From an uncultured Clostridia bacterium (GTDB lineage: Bacteria; Bacillota; Clostridia; Christensenellales; Borkfalkiaceae): DNA of 64,000 bases. The notes under the pieces were generated by a model. It ran no database searches, was not told where the DNA came from, and was given only the letters and a program-made list of their open reading frames with translations. Each line of letters opens with the position of its first letter. Within the stretch, counting starts at the first letter, position 1. Below, one piece after another: positions 10,267 through 18,947 of the stretch. The stretch covers positions 1-64,000 of the forward strand of contig CANQET010000001.1 in the NCBI GenBank assembly GCA_947595585.1, given 5' to 3'. The translations under genes and the position numbers were made by a program.

Positions 10267-11220
10267 ATGATCGAAATGGATATGCCCAAGATCGAGGTCA
10301 CGGAAAACGAGGATAAGAGCTATGCCAAAATCGTCGTTGAACCGCTCGAAAAGGGTTTCGGTCTTACGATCGGCAACTGCTTGAGAAGAATTCTGCTGTC
10401 GGCGCTGCCCGGTGCTGCCGCGCAAGGGATCCGCTTTATGGACGGGACCGTCAAACACGAGTTCTGCGCCATCCCGGGCGTCAAGGAAGACGTCACCGAG
10501 ATCATTCTGAACCTCAAACTCCTCGCCATCAAGACGAGGGTCACCGATAAGGGCTACACCAAGACGCTGCGCCTCACCAAAGAGGGCCCGGCCGTCGTTA
10601 CGGCTGCCGATATCTCGCAGGATGCCGAGGTCGAGATCATCAACTCCGATCAATACATCTGCACCCTCGACCGCGGCGGCAAGCTCGATATGGAGATCAC
10701 GATCGGCAGAGGCAGAGGGTATCACCCCGCGAAAGACAACAAGCAGCCCCAGATCGACTATATTCCCATCGATAGCATCTATACGCCCGTCAAGAAGGTC
10801 AACTACACCGTCGATCCCGCCCGCGTCGGGCAGAACATCGATTTCGACCGCCTCACCCTCGAGGTCTGGACGGACGGCACCTTCTCGGGGAAGGAGATCG
10901 TCTCCCTCGCCGCGAAGATCATGCAGGACCATATCAACCTGTTCGTCAATCTTTCGGATACCATCAAGGATATGGATATCCTCGTCAAGACGGACGACGA
11001 TAAGCAGCAGCAGATCCTCTCCATGAAGATCGAGGATATGGACTTCTCCGTCCGTTCCTACAACTGCTTGAAGAGAGCCAACATTCACACCGTGGAAGAC
11101 CTCATCAGAAAGACGGAAGAGGATATGCTCAAGGTCAGGAACCTCGGCAAGAAATCCCTCGACGAAGTCATTCAGAAGCTCGAATCGTATGGTCTTTCGC
11201 TCGAAAAAAAGGAGGATTAA
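10267..11220 (+). CDS. rpoA: DNA-directed RNA polymerase subunit alpha
   Basis: NTD LEKGFGLTIGNCLRRILLSALPG and alpha-CTD. Confidence 0.99.
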   Translation: MIEMDMPKIEVTENEDKSYAKIVVEPLEKGFGLTIGNCLRRILLSALPGAAAQGIRFMDGTVKHEFCAIPGVKEDVTEIILNLKLLAIKTRVTDKGYTKTLRLTKEGPAVVTAADISQDAEVEIINSDQYICTLDRGGKLDMEITIGRGRGYHPAKDNKQPQIDYIPIDSIYTPVKKVNYTVDPARVGQNIDFDRLTLEVWTDGTFSGKEIVSLAAKIMQDHINLFVNLSDTIKDMDILVKTDDDKQQQILSMKIEDMDFSVRSYNCLKRANIHTVEDLIRKTEEDMLKVRNLGKKSLDEVIQKLESYGLSLEKKED

Positions 11221-11223
11221 ATC

Positions 11224-11730
11224 ATGCCCGGGAAATTAGGCAGAACAACGGAGCAGCGCCTCGCCATCTTGCGCAATCAGGCGTCCCAGCTCCTCTGGTA
11301 CGGTAGGATCGAGACGACGTTGGCACGCGCGAAAGAGCTTCAGCCCTACGTCGAGAAGCTCATCACCAAGGCGATCAATACCTATGAGGACGTCGTCGAG
11401 ATCGAGGTCGTCACCAAGGATAAGAAGGGCAAGGACGTCAAGACCAAGTCGTATAAAGACGGCCCCAAGAAGCTCGCGGCACGCCGCTATTGCATGGCGA
11501 AGACCTACGACCTTCAGGAGATCAAGCCCTTCGCGGAGAAGAAGAGCGACTTCAAGAAGCGCACGGGGAAGGTCAACCATCCCCTCATGGAGAAGCTCTT
11601 CAATGAGATCGCACCCAAGTACGCCGAACGCAAGGAAGAGCTCGGCCAGGGCGGCGGCTACACCCGCATCTATCGCCTCGGCGAGCGGCGCGGGGATGCT
11701 TCGGAAGAGGCGATCATAGAACTTGTATAA
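11224..11730 (+). CDS. rplQ: 50S ribosomal protein L17
   Basis: KLGRTTEQRLAILRNQASQLLWYGRIETTLARAKEL. Confidence 0.98.
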   Translation: MPGKLGRTTEQRLAILRNQASQLLWYGRIETTLARAKELQPYVEKLITKAINTYEDVVEIEVVTKDKKGKDVKTKSYKDGPKKLAARRYCMAKTYDLQEIKPFAEKKSDFKKRTGKVNHPLMEKLFNEIAPKYAERKEELGQGGGYTRIYRLGERRGDASEEAIIELV

Positions 11731-11731
11731 G

Positions 11732-11762
11732 GAAAAAACCGCACATGAGGTGCGGTTTTTTC
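11732..11762 (+). terminator. Intrinsic terminator of the rplQ end
   Basis: aaaaaaCCGCACatgaGGTGCGGtttttt hairpin with T-tract. Confidence 0.9.
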
Positions 11763-11781
11763 ATGCTTGTTTGGACTTCGT

Positions 11782-11983
11782 AAGAGCGAACTGCGGATAA
11801 GCGGCGCAATACTGTGTCGAACTGCGCTTTCCTACTTCGCCTACGGCTCGTGCCGCGCTTAGAGAATTAGAAGTGCGCGCGGGGCGGTCGTGTACACAAG
11901 TACACTCCCGTCGGAAATGCTCGTTCTCCTCGTTCTGCTTGCTTCTCCGCAGTTTAACGGGTACCCGTTTTCGCTCATGATGG
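11782..11983 (+). repeat. Interspersed repeat family D, copy 2
   Basis: Near-identical block GCGAACTGCGGATAAGCGGCGCAATACT...GCCGCGCTTAGAGAATTAGAAGTGCGCGCGGGGCGGTCGTGTAC. Confidence 0.85.
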
Positions 11984-12299
11984 GCAAGACGGTGCTCGAC
12001 CATGTCATTCCGAGGCGTAGCCGAGGAATCTCATTCTAATAACGCCATGTTGAGCTTGTCGCCCCGCGCTCCTCGTTCTGCTTGCTTCTCCGCAGTTTGA
12101 CGGTACCCGTTTTCGTTCCTCCAAAGCGACCTCATTCCGAGCCCCGTTAGGGGCGAGAGAATCTTAAGATACACTCGCTACGCTACTTCGCCGAACGGCT
12201 CGTGCCGTGCTTCGATAAACAATAGAAGCCCCGCACGGGGCGGTATGAGGGTTGGACTTCGTATTGGCCTCGCGCGACACCCCTCTGCGGCTTATTTCA

Positions 12300-12424
12300 A
12301 GCGCCACCCCCTCCATTGGGAAACAGAAGACCACCACTCCTCCATTGGAGAACAGAATGCATACCCCCTCCATTGGAGAACAGATCACATACCCCCTCCA
12401 TTGGAGGGGGGTAGGGGGGTGGGC
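12300..12424 (+). repeat. Local tandem array of family B left halves ending in a full family B unit
   Basis: Four successive CCCC/TCCTCCATTGG(G/A)(A)AACAGA units then ACCCCCTCCATTGGAGGGGGGTAGGGGGGTGGGC. Confidence 0.85.
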
Positions 12425-12638
12425 AGGTGACGACGGGGCATATTCGGAGCGCAAGGCCTACCCCCATCGGGGTCGCAAAGCGCAATTCTCGCGGAAAGCA
12501 CAGTGCGCTTTTCGCGGCGCTTTGCGGTGAGTGAGCGCATCGGAAGGCGCGAACGGTGACCGAACGCGGGGCTCTACCCGCGTGAGACGGCTCCGCGTAG
12601 CGGTGGTGGGGGGCAAGGGAGACGACGGGGCCTATCAG

Positions 12639-12710
12639 TACGTCATTCCGACGACCGTAGGGAGGAGGAATCTCGTCTTTGAGATTTCTCACTACGTTCG
12701 AAATGACGTA
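12639..12710 (+). repeat. Hairpin repeat family A, copy 2
   Basis: TACGTCATTCCGACGACCGTAGGGAGGAGGAATCTCGTCTTTGAGATTTCTCACTACGTTCGAAATGACGTA. Confidence 0.9.
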
Positions 12711-12711
12711 G

Positions 12712-12800
12712 CCCTCCTCTATTGGAAAACAGACCACCACCCCCTCCATTGGAGAACAGACCACATACCCCCTCCATCGGAGGGGGGTAGGGGGGTGGGC
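12712..12800 (+). repeat. Second tandem array of family B units
   Basis: CCTCCTCTATTGGAAAACAGACC-ACCACCCCCTCCATTGGAGAACAGACC-ACATACCCCCTCCATCGGAGGGGGGTAGGGGGGTGGGC. Confidence 0.85.
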
Positions 12801-12828
12801 AGAAGACGACGAAGCGTATCCCGAGCGT

Positions 12829-12940
12829 CCCTTGGCTCCCATTGTAGGGGAGCTGTCGCGGCGTAAGACGCGGCTGAGGGGTTCGAAACCCTATCCCCTG
12901 CTACGCAGGTACTTCCCCTACGAGGGGAAGCAAGGGGTAA
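12829..12940 (+). repeat. Interspersed repeat family C, copy 1
   Basis: CTTGGCTCCCATTGTAGGGGAGCTGTCGCGGCGTAAGACGCGGCTGAGGGGTTCGAAACCCTATCCCCTGCTACGCAGGTACTTCCCCTACGAGGGGAAGCAAGGGG. Confidence 0.88.
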
Positions 12941-13273
12941 ACTTCGTACAGGCTTCCCCCGAAGTGGCAACGAGGGGTCGGACTACGCGGGTATTTCCCG
13001 AAAAAGTGCAACGAGGGGTCGGACTTCGCACCCCTCGTCTTTCTTTATGCCCACGCCCAAACATATGCACAAAGGGGCATGTGCAAAACATGCGGCGGGG
13101 GGCATATGCGAAAAAACCCCGCCGAGTGCCCTAAGCGACATATGCGGCATACGGCACCCGTCGCACATATGTTGCGCCCTGCATGCGGTCCGCATATGCA
13201 CGTCCGCACATCGGTTTTTTCGCCGCGGCAGGGAGTCGGCTGCGGGAAGTTCGGCCGAGCTGCCGCAAAATCC

Positions 13274-13302
13274 TTGCTATTTTTCGTGCGCTATGCTATA
13301 AT
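13274..13302 (+). promoter_or_regulatory. Promoter for M18 aminopeptidase
   Basis: TTGCTA - 17 nt - TATAAT. Confidence 0.75.
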
Positions 13303-13329
13303 CTAACGGAAACCTTAAGGGAGGCAAAT

Positions 13330-14727
13330 ATGGCAGATACAAGCAAGGGCAAGAAGCTCCTCAAGGAGCTCGGCTACACCAAACAAAACTACTTTGAAAC
13401 GGCGGATAAGGCGGAGCGCAAGGCGATCTTCGACTATGCGAAGGGCTACATGGCATTCCTCGACGCCGCGAAGACAGAGCGCGAGGCCTGCGACTATGCC
13501 GTTTCCGCGGCACAGGCGAAGGGCTTCACCGAATACAACTTCGGCGATCCTCTGCAGGCAGGCGACAAAAAATATTTCGTCAACCGCGGCAAGTCCGTCG
13601 TCGTATTCCGCGTGGGAGAGAAAGATCTCGAGGAGGACGGCATCCGCATCATCGCCTCCCACATCGATGCTCCCCGCATCGACATCAAGCAAAATCCGCT
13701 CTATGAGGACAGCGGCATGGCTTTCCTCAAGACGCACTACTACGGCGGCATCAAGAAGTACCAGTGGACGGCGATCCCGCTCGCCCTGCACGGCGTCATC
13801 GTGCTGAAGAGCGGCGAAAAGATCGACGTGCGCGTGGGGGAGGACCCCAAGGATCCCGTGTTCTACATCAACGACCTTCTGCCCCATCTCGGCGGCGATC
13901 AGATGGCGGGAAAGGCGGGGAAGATCATCGAAGGCGAACAGCTCAATGTGCTCGTCGGCGGGCTTCCCTATGCGGATGAAGAGGTCTCCGAGAAGATCAA
14001 GCTCAACGTGCTCGCGGCCCTCAATAAGCAATACGGCGTCACCGAGGAAGATCTTCTCTCGGCAGAGCTCTCCGCCGTTCCCGCGTTCGGCGCCCGCGAC
14101 ATCGGCTTCGACCGTGCGCTCATCGGCGCCTACGGCCACGACGACAGAGTCTGCGCCTACCCCGCGCTCACGGCGGTTTTGGACCGTGAGACGCCCCACA
14201 CCGTGCTCGCGATGCTCGTCGATAAGGAAGAGATCGGCAGCGAAGGCACCACGGGCATCCAGTGCAAGGTCTACGAAGACCTCATGGAGGAGATCTCCCT
14301 TGCGCTCGGCGCCAACTTCCGCAAGGTACGCGCACATTCCATGTGTCTCTCTTCGGACGTGACGGCGGCTTACGACCCCAACTTCGCCGGTGTATACGAG
14401 AAGCAGAACTCCGCGATCCTCTCCTGCGGCACGGCGATGTGCAAATTCACGGGCGCCCGCGGGAAGAGCGGCTCCAACGACGCCAACGCCGAATTCGTCG
14501 GCCTCATCCGTAAGATGTTCGCGGAGGAGGGGGTCGTATGGCAGACGGCCGAACTCGGCAAGGTGGATATCGGCGGCGGCGGCACGGTCGCCAAATTCGT
14601 CGCCCAGCTCAATATCGATACGGTAGACCTCGGGGTGCCCGTCATCTCCATGCACGCCCCCTACGAGGTCATCTCCAAGGCCGATCTCTACAGCAACTAC
14701 AAGGCCTTCCTCGCATTCATGAAATAA
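13330..14727 (+). CDS. M18-family aminopeptidase
   Basis: ASHIDAPRIDIKQNPLYEDSG, DKEEIGSEGTTG, HDDRVCAYP; start chosen at ATG after aaggga RBS. Confidence 0.9.
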   Translation: MADTSKGKKLLKELGYTKQNYFETADKAERKAIFDYAKGYMAFLDAAKTEREACDYAVSAAQAKGFTEYNFGDPLQAGDKKYFVNRGKSVVVFRVGEKDLEEDGIRIIASHIDAPRIDIKQNPLYEDSGMAFLKTHYYGGIKKYQWTAIPLALHGVIVLKSGEKIDVRVGEDPKDPVFYINDLLPHLGGDQMAGKAGKIIEGEQLNVLVGGLPYADEEVSEKIKLNVLAALNKQYGVTEEDLLSAELSAVPAFGARDIGFDRALIGAYGHDDRVCAYPALTAVLDRETPHTVLAMLVDKEEIGSEGTTGIQCKVYEDLMEEISLALGANFRKVRAHSMCLSSDVTAAYDPNFAGVYEKQNSAILSCGTAMCKFTGARGKSGSNDANAEFVGLIRKMFAEEGVVWQTAELGKVDIGGGGTVAKFVAQLNIDTVDLGVPVISMHAPYEVISKADLYSNYKAFLAFMK

Positions 14728-14732
14728 AGCGT

Positions 14733-14767
14733 TTCCCTCCCCGCAGTGTGCAGGGAGGGAATTTTTT
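14733..14767 (+). terminator. Intrinsic terminator after aminopeptidase
   Basis: TTCCCTCC-loop-GGGAGGGAAtttttt. Confidence 0.85.
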
Positions 14768-14826
14768 GCACTTTTTCTTGACAACCTAAGAGGGATACGA
14801 TATAATGAGGGCGAGGGAGAGAGAAT

Positions 14827-15243
14827 ATGAGAAGTGATAAAGCATCGATTTGGGGATTGCTCTTCAACGTGTTCGATGCGATCCTCGAGGCGAAGTCTGC
14901 CCGTCTTCAACCCGAGACGCGCGGAAGTTACAGAAAACTCGGCTATCGCGCCATCGCATATTCGATCGTGGCGTGCATCTGCGTCTCGGCGCTGCTTCTT
15001 CTATACATTTTGCCCAACGCGGAGGGATGGGCGCTGCTCGCCTACATCGTCTTCCTGCCGATGGGGCTGGGGATCGGCATCTTGGGGACTCTCCTCATGC
15101 TGCTCAATGCCGTCGTCGCCATGATCGGGCAGTTCGCGGTCAACCGCTCTGCGGTCTCGTGGGCGGCGCTTCTCACGTTTCTTTTGGCCGTCGCCGCGAT
15201 CGCCCTCTTCCTTCTGTTCTTTTTACAACACCTTCCCTTCTGA
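14827..15243 (+). CDS. Small multi-TM hypothetical membrane protein
   Basis: Promoter TTGACA-17-TATAAT (14778-14806), RBS, three to four hydrophobic segments. Confidence 0.7.
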   Translation: MRSDKASIWGLLFNVFDAILEAKSARLQPETRGSYRKLGYRAIAYSIVACICVSALLLLYILPNAEGWALLAYIVFLPMGLGIGILGTLLMLLNAVVAMIGQFAVNRSAVSWAALLTFLLAVAAIALFLLFFLQHLPF

Positions 15244-15290
15244 ACAGTTACGCGCCGCCGCGGTATCCCGCGGCGGCGCGATCTTATCCG

Positions 15291-15562
15291 AAAAAACTGT
15301 GAGGGCTTTTTTTGTTACGGCCTACCGAAGCGGGAACGAGATAGGTACCTCCCACAAAGCTCCCTCATGGCACACGCACGACACCGTTTAGTGCTGCTGT
15401 ATCCCTACCCTGACACGGTTCGCGGGCATACGTTGCATGAGACCTTATGATCGACAGCCCTTGTCTCGTGCAGCCTCCCATAGACCGCACCGAGAAAAGC
15501 GTTCGGCTCTGCTATAGCGGATTGCAGATACAGGGCACCGCTAACTCCCCGCCTATCACAGC
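15291..15562 (-). ncRNA. ffs: Signal recognition particle RNA, large bacterial type (about 272 nt)
   Basis: Minus strand contains GGGGAGUUAGCGGUGCCCUGUAUCUGCAAUCCGCUAUAGCAG (Alu-type domain) and helix 8 motif GUCAGG-GUA-GGGA-UAC-AGCAGC; 5' GCUGUGA pairs with 3' UCACAGU before UUUUU; promoter TTGCAA-17-TATACT at 15597-15569. Confidence 0.92.
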
Positions 15563-15568
15563 AACCAT

Positions 15569-15597
15569 AGTATAGCCGATTTCTTCGGAATTTGCAA
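15569..15597 (-). promoter_or_regulatory. Promoter of SRP RNA gene
   Basis: Minus strand TTGCAA, 17 nt, TATACT. Confidence 0.8.
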
Positions 15598-15730
15598 GCG
15601 TTTTTTATCTTTCGGCGAAGAATTTGCTGCGGTTTTCGATCGGACCCGCCGAAAGCCTTGTTATTTTCCCCCAAACGTGCTACAATAGGGGAAGCGGGGC
15701 CGAGAAGCGCTCACGGCCCGAGGAGAGAAA

Positions 15731-16567
15731 ATGGCAAATTGTACCCACGACTGTTCGACATGCGCGAGCGATTGCAACACGCGCAGCAAGCAATCTTTCA
15801 TCAAACCGCCGCATAGCTCGGCGAAGATCGGCCGCGTCGTCGCCGTAATGAGCGGAAAGGGAGGCGTGGGGAAGTCCCTCGTCACCGCCCTTCTCGCCGT
15901 ACGTGCGCGGGCGATGGGGCTCAAGGTCGGGATCCTCGATGCCGACGTCACGGGCCCTTCCATCCCCAAGGCGTTCGGCGTACACGACCGCGCTACGGGC
16001 ACCGACGGCAATATCTTCCCCGTGGAGAGCAAGGGGGGCATCAAACTCATCTCGATGAATTCCCTGCTCGACCATGAAGACGACCCCGTCGTCTGGCGGG
16101 GGGCGCTCATCGCGGGTGCGGCGCTGCAATTCTGGACGGACGTTGTGTGGGGAGACCTCGATCTCCTGTTCCTCGATATGCCGCCCGGGACGGGGGATGT
16201 GCCGCTCACCGTCTTCCAGAGCATCCCGCTCTCGGGGGCGGTCGTCGTCACCACGCCGCAAGATCTCGTCGAGATGATCGTGGGCAAGGCTGTGCACATG
16301 GCGGGCATGCTGAATATCCCCATCCTCGGCCTTGCCGAGAATATGAGCTATTTCGTCTGCCCCGATTGCGGGAAGTGCCACGAGCTCTTCGGCGCAAGCA
16401 AGGCGGAAGCCCTTGCCGCCCGCTACGCCATCCCCGCGACGGCCCGTCTTCCCATCGATCCCGCGCTCGCCCGCCTCTTCGATGAAGGCAGGGCGGAGGA
16501 GGCCCAGACCGACGCCTTGGCTTCCATCTTCGCCGAGATCCTGAAGTCGCGCAAGATCAATTATTGA
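15731..16567 (+). CDS. Mrp/NBP35-family iron-sulfur carrier ATPase with Cys-rich N-terminus
   Basis: CTHDCSTCASDC; VMSGKGGVGKSLV; DMPPGTGDVPLT. Confidence 0.92.
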   Translation: MANCTHDCSTCASDCNTRSKQSFIKPPHSSAKIGRVVAVMSGKGGVGKSLVTALLAVRARAMGLKVGILDADVTGPSIPKAFGVHDRATGTDGNIFPVESKGGIKLISMNSLLDHEDDPVVWRGALIAGAALQFWTDVVWGDLDLLFLDMPPGTGDVPLTVFQSIPLSGAVVVTTPQDLVEMIVGKAVHMAGMLNIPILGLAENMSYFVCPDCGKCHELFGASKAEALAARYAIPATARLPIDPALARLFDEGRAEEAQTDALASIFAEILKSRKINY

Positions 16568-16580
16568 ACTGCAAAGTATA

Positions 16581-16610
16581 AAAAAACGAGCGGCATCGCC
16601 GCTCGTTTTT
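16581..16610. terminator. Bidirectional intrinsic terminator between convergent genes
   Basis: aaaaaACGAGCGGCatcGCCGCTCGTttttt. Confidence 0.85.
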
Positions 16611-16621
16611 GCTACATGGGG

Positions 16622-17722
16622 TCAGGATTGTTCGTCTTTGACTTCGATGACGGAGGTCTGCGACCAGCGCTTGATGGAGTCGCGCGTGCTCTCCGCCTGT
16701 GCCCGCGTGGAGTAGGTGGAGCTCGTCGCAAGAAGGCGCTTGCTGCCGTTCAGGATCTGCACCTGGAAGTCGCCGTTCTTGTGTTCGACGATCTCGAGGC
16801 GGTCGGCTGCGATGTTGTCCTGATAGGTGCGGATGCCCGATTTCGCATTGGCGAGGGAGCCGTAAGGGGTTGCGCTCTCGAGCATGATCTGACCGTTGGA
16901 GGCGATGAGGGAGAACCAGAACTTGCCGTTCTTATCCTCTTCGATGACCCACTTGCCGCCGACGCCGGAAGTCTTGGGCTCTTCCTTGGGAAGCTCGGCC
17001 TTGATCACGACGGGCGCTTTCTTGGGCTCGGGCTTGGGCCTTCTCACGACGACAGGCGCCGCCGCGGGCTTCTTTGCGGGCTCTTGTTTCTTGGCAGGCT
17101 CGGGCTTTTTGGCGGGAGCGGGTGCTTTTTCGGTCTTTTTCATATCGGTTTCCTCCTGATCGTTCGCTTCTTCGGGCTTTTCTTCCGCGACGGGTTCAGT
17201 TGCCGCTTCCTGTGCGGGCTCGGTCTTCTCTTTCTCTACGGGCTCCGCGGCTTCCTCGGCTGCAGGCTCTTCGGCCTTCTCTTCGGCGGCGGGCTCTGCG
17301 GCTTCCTCGGCGACAGGCTCTTCTGCCTTCTCTTCGGCGACGGGCTCGGCGGCTTCCTCGGCTGCAGGCTCTTCGGCCTTTTCTTCGGGAGCGGGCTCCG
17401 CAGCTTCCTCGGCTGCAGGTTCTTCGGCCTTCTCTTCGGGAGCGGGCTCCGCCGCGACGGGGGTGGGGTACGTCTGCGTTTCGGCGACGGGCTGGGCCGC
17501 GGCTTCTTGCGCCGCACGTTCTTTTTCTTGTACTTCGGCGCTGTTGGCCGCTTCGCGCGCTGCCTTGTTCTCGGCGACTTGCTTCTTATCCTTGATATAG
17601 AGCACGGCCATGATGATGGCGAGCACAAGGATGAGCATGAGGATCACCGCGAGGATGATGACGAGGATCTTGTTCTCTTCAAAGAAATTTGAAGCGGATG
17701 CAAGCAAATTGAAAGATGCCAT
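16622..17722 (-). CDS. Membrane-anchored protein with Ala/Glu/Pro tandem repeats and C-terminal tandem YegP/DUF1508-like domains
   Basis: N-terminal TM ILVIILAVILMLILVLAIIMAVLYI; 17-aa repeats; GKFWFSLIASNGQIMLES and GDFQVQILNGSKRLLATS modules; promoter TTGACA-17-TATAAT on minus strand. Confidence 0.8.
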   Translation of the reverse strand: MASFNLLASASNFFEENKILVIILAVILMLILVLAIIMAVLYIKDKKQVAENKAAREAANSAEVQEKERAAQEAAAQPVAETQTYPTPVAAEPAPEEKAEEPAAEEAAEPAPEEKAEEPAAEEAAEPVAEEKAEEPVAEEAAEPAAEEKAEEPAAEEAAEPVEKEKTEPAQEAATEPVAEEKPEEANDQEETDMKKTEKAPAPAKKPEPAKKQEPAKKPAAAPVVVRRPKPEPKKAPVVIKAELPKEEPKTSGVGGKWVIEEDKNGKFWFSLIASNGQIMLESATPYGSLANAKSGIRTYQDNIAADRLEIVEHKNGDFQVQILNGSKRLLATSSTYSTRAQAESTRDSIKRWSQTSVIEVKDEQS

Positions 17723-17810
17723 AATTTTTTCTCCTTTTCTACATTATAACACGGAAAATTTGTCCTGTCAATCCATTGACAAATTTTTTTTCAGCGGTTA
17801 TGATAAGTTT

Positions 17811-18947
17811 ATGAAAAAAATTGCAGTGATCGGCGGGGGCGCAGCGGGGATGGCGTGCGCCGTCCTGCTCGCAAGAGCACACCACAAAGTCGTCCTTCTC
17901 GAGCGGGGAGACCGCCTCGGGCGCAAACTTTCGGCGACGGGCAACGGACAAGGCAACGTCACCAACCTCAACATGGGGAAGGAACACTATTTTTCGGATG
18001 ACCTTACTAAGGCGGGGGAAGTCCTCTCCCGCTTTTCGGCGGAGGACGCGATCGCCTTCCTCTCCTCGATGGGGGGGATCTTCTTGCCCGATGCCCGCGG
18101 CAGGGTGTATCCCGCAGGGCGGCAGGCTTCGGCCGTCACCGATCTCTTCCGCCATGAACTTTCCCGCCTCGGCGTGGAAGTTATTTTGGGAGCGCGCGTC
18201 GAAAAGATCGATGCGGAGGACGGATTTCTTGTCCGTTGGAAGGAAAATTCCCGCAGTGCGGATTCCGTCGTCCTCGCGGCGGGCGGCAGGGCTGCGGAGA
18301 ACTTCGGCACCGACGGTACGGCCTATGCGCTCGCCGAGGCCTTCGGGCACAGCGTGACGCCGCTCTCTCCCGTCCTCGTACAGCTCAAATGCGATCCCGC
18401 CCTCGTCCGCGGCCTCAAGGGCATTCGGATCGACGGCAAACTCTCCGTCTTCCGCGGCAAAGAGGAGCGCTTTTCGGGGCGGGGGGACGTGCTCTTTACC
18501 GAGGGCGGCGTCTCGGGCGACCTCGTCTTCCGCGCTTCTTCGTATGCCGTGCAGGGGGACGTACTCGCGATCGATCTTCTCCCCGATGTGCCGAAATCTT
18601 CCCTCATGCAGCTATTTTCGCGCGGAAGAGGGGAGGAAGACCTGCTCTGCGTCGTGCCCAACGGGCTCGGGCGGGTGATGCTGCGCAGGGCGGGCGGCGA
18701 CGCGGAGACCCTCGCCGAACTTCTCAAAAACTTCACCCTTCCCGTGACGGGCACCTACGGATTTGCGCGGGCACAGGCCACCCGCGGCGGCATTCCGCTC
18801 GCCGAGACGGGGGAAGGGCTCGAGAGCATCTTCCGCCGCGGGCTCTACTTCGCGGGGGAGATCCTCGACGTCGACGGCGAATGCGGGGGATACAACCTGC
18901 ATTGGGCGTTTGCCTCGGCCCATGCCGTGGCGGAGGCCCTCCGATGA
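17811..18947 (+). CDS. HI0933/BaiN-like FAD-dependent oxidoreductase
   Basis: MKKIAVIGGGAAGMACAVLLARAHHKVVLLERGDRLGRKLSATGNGQGNVTN. Confidence 0.9.
   Translation: MKKIAVIGGGAAGMACAVLLARAHHKVVLLERGDRLGRKLSATGNGQGNVTNLNMGKEHYFSDDLTKAGEVLSRFSAEDAIAFLSSMGGIFLPDARGRVYPAGRQASAVTDLFRHELSRLGVEVILGARVEKIDAEDGFLVRWKENSRSADSVVLAAGGRAAENFGTDGTAYALAEAFGHSVTPLSPVLVQLKCDPALVRGLKGIRIDGKLSVFRGKEERFSGRGDVLFTEGGVSGDLVFRASSYAVQGDVLAIDLLPDVPKSSLMQLFSRGRGEEDLLCVVPNGLGRVMLRRAGGDAETLAELLKNFTLPVTGTYGFARAQATRGGIPLAETGEGLESIFRRGLYFAGEILDVDGECGGYNLHWAFASAHAVAEALR

Noticed and set aside
12300-12424. Possible CRISPR array (repeats about 33-40 bp apart)
   Set aside because: The units are family B half-repeats with 2-10 nt between them, not unique 30-40 nt spacers, and there are no cas genes in the window
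12297-12842. 181-aa minus-strand ORF (SSAHPPTPLRWRGYVVC...)
   Set aside because: Translation of interspersed repeats A and B; same peptide strings recur at every repeat cluster
13079-13306. 75-aa plus-strand ORF (MCKTCGGGHMRKNPAEC...) with CKTCGG like the TIR paralogue start
   Set aside because: Resemblance is limited to the CKTCGG hexapeptide; the reading comes from the CATATG palindrome cluster, lacks an RBS and the second CxxC of the ribbon, and runs through the aminopeptidase promoter
13315-14910. 531-aa minus-strand ORF opposite the aminopeptidase
   Set aside because: Antisense to a clear M18 peptidase; long antisense ORFs are expected from GC-rich codon bias, and there is no family resemblance
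15251-15280. Strong GC hairpin CGCGCCGCCGCGG-tat-CCCGCGGCGGCGCG as a terminator
   Set aside because: No adjacent T-tract on either strand; may assist termination but not called as intrinsic terminator
15405-15674. 89-aa minus-strand ORF
   Set aside because: Lies within the SRP RNA gene and its promoter; not a protein gene
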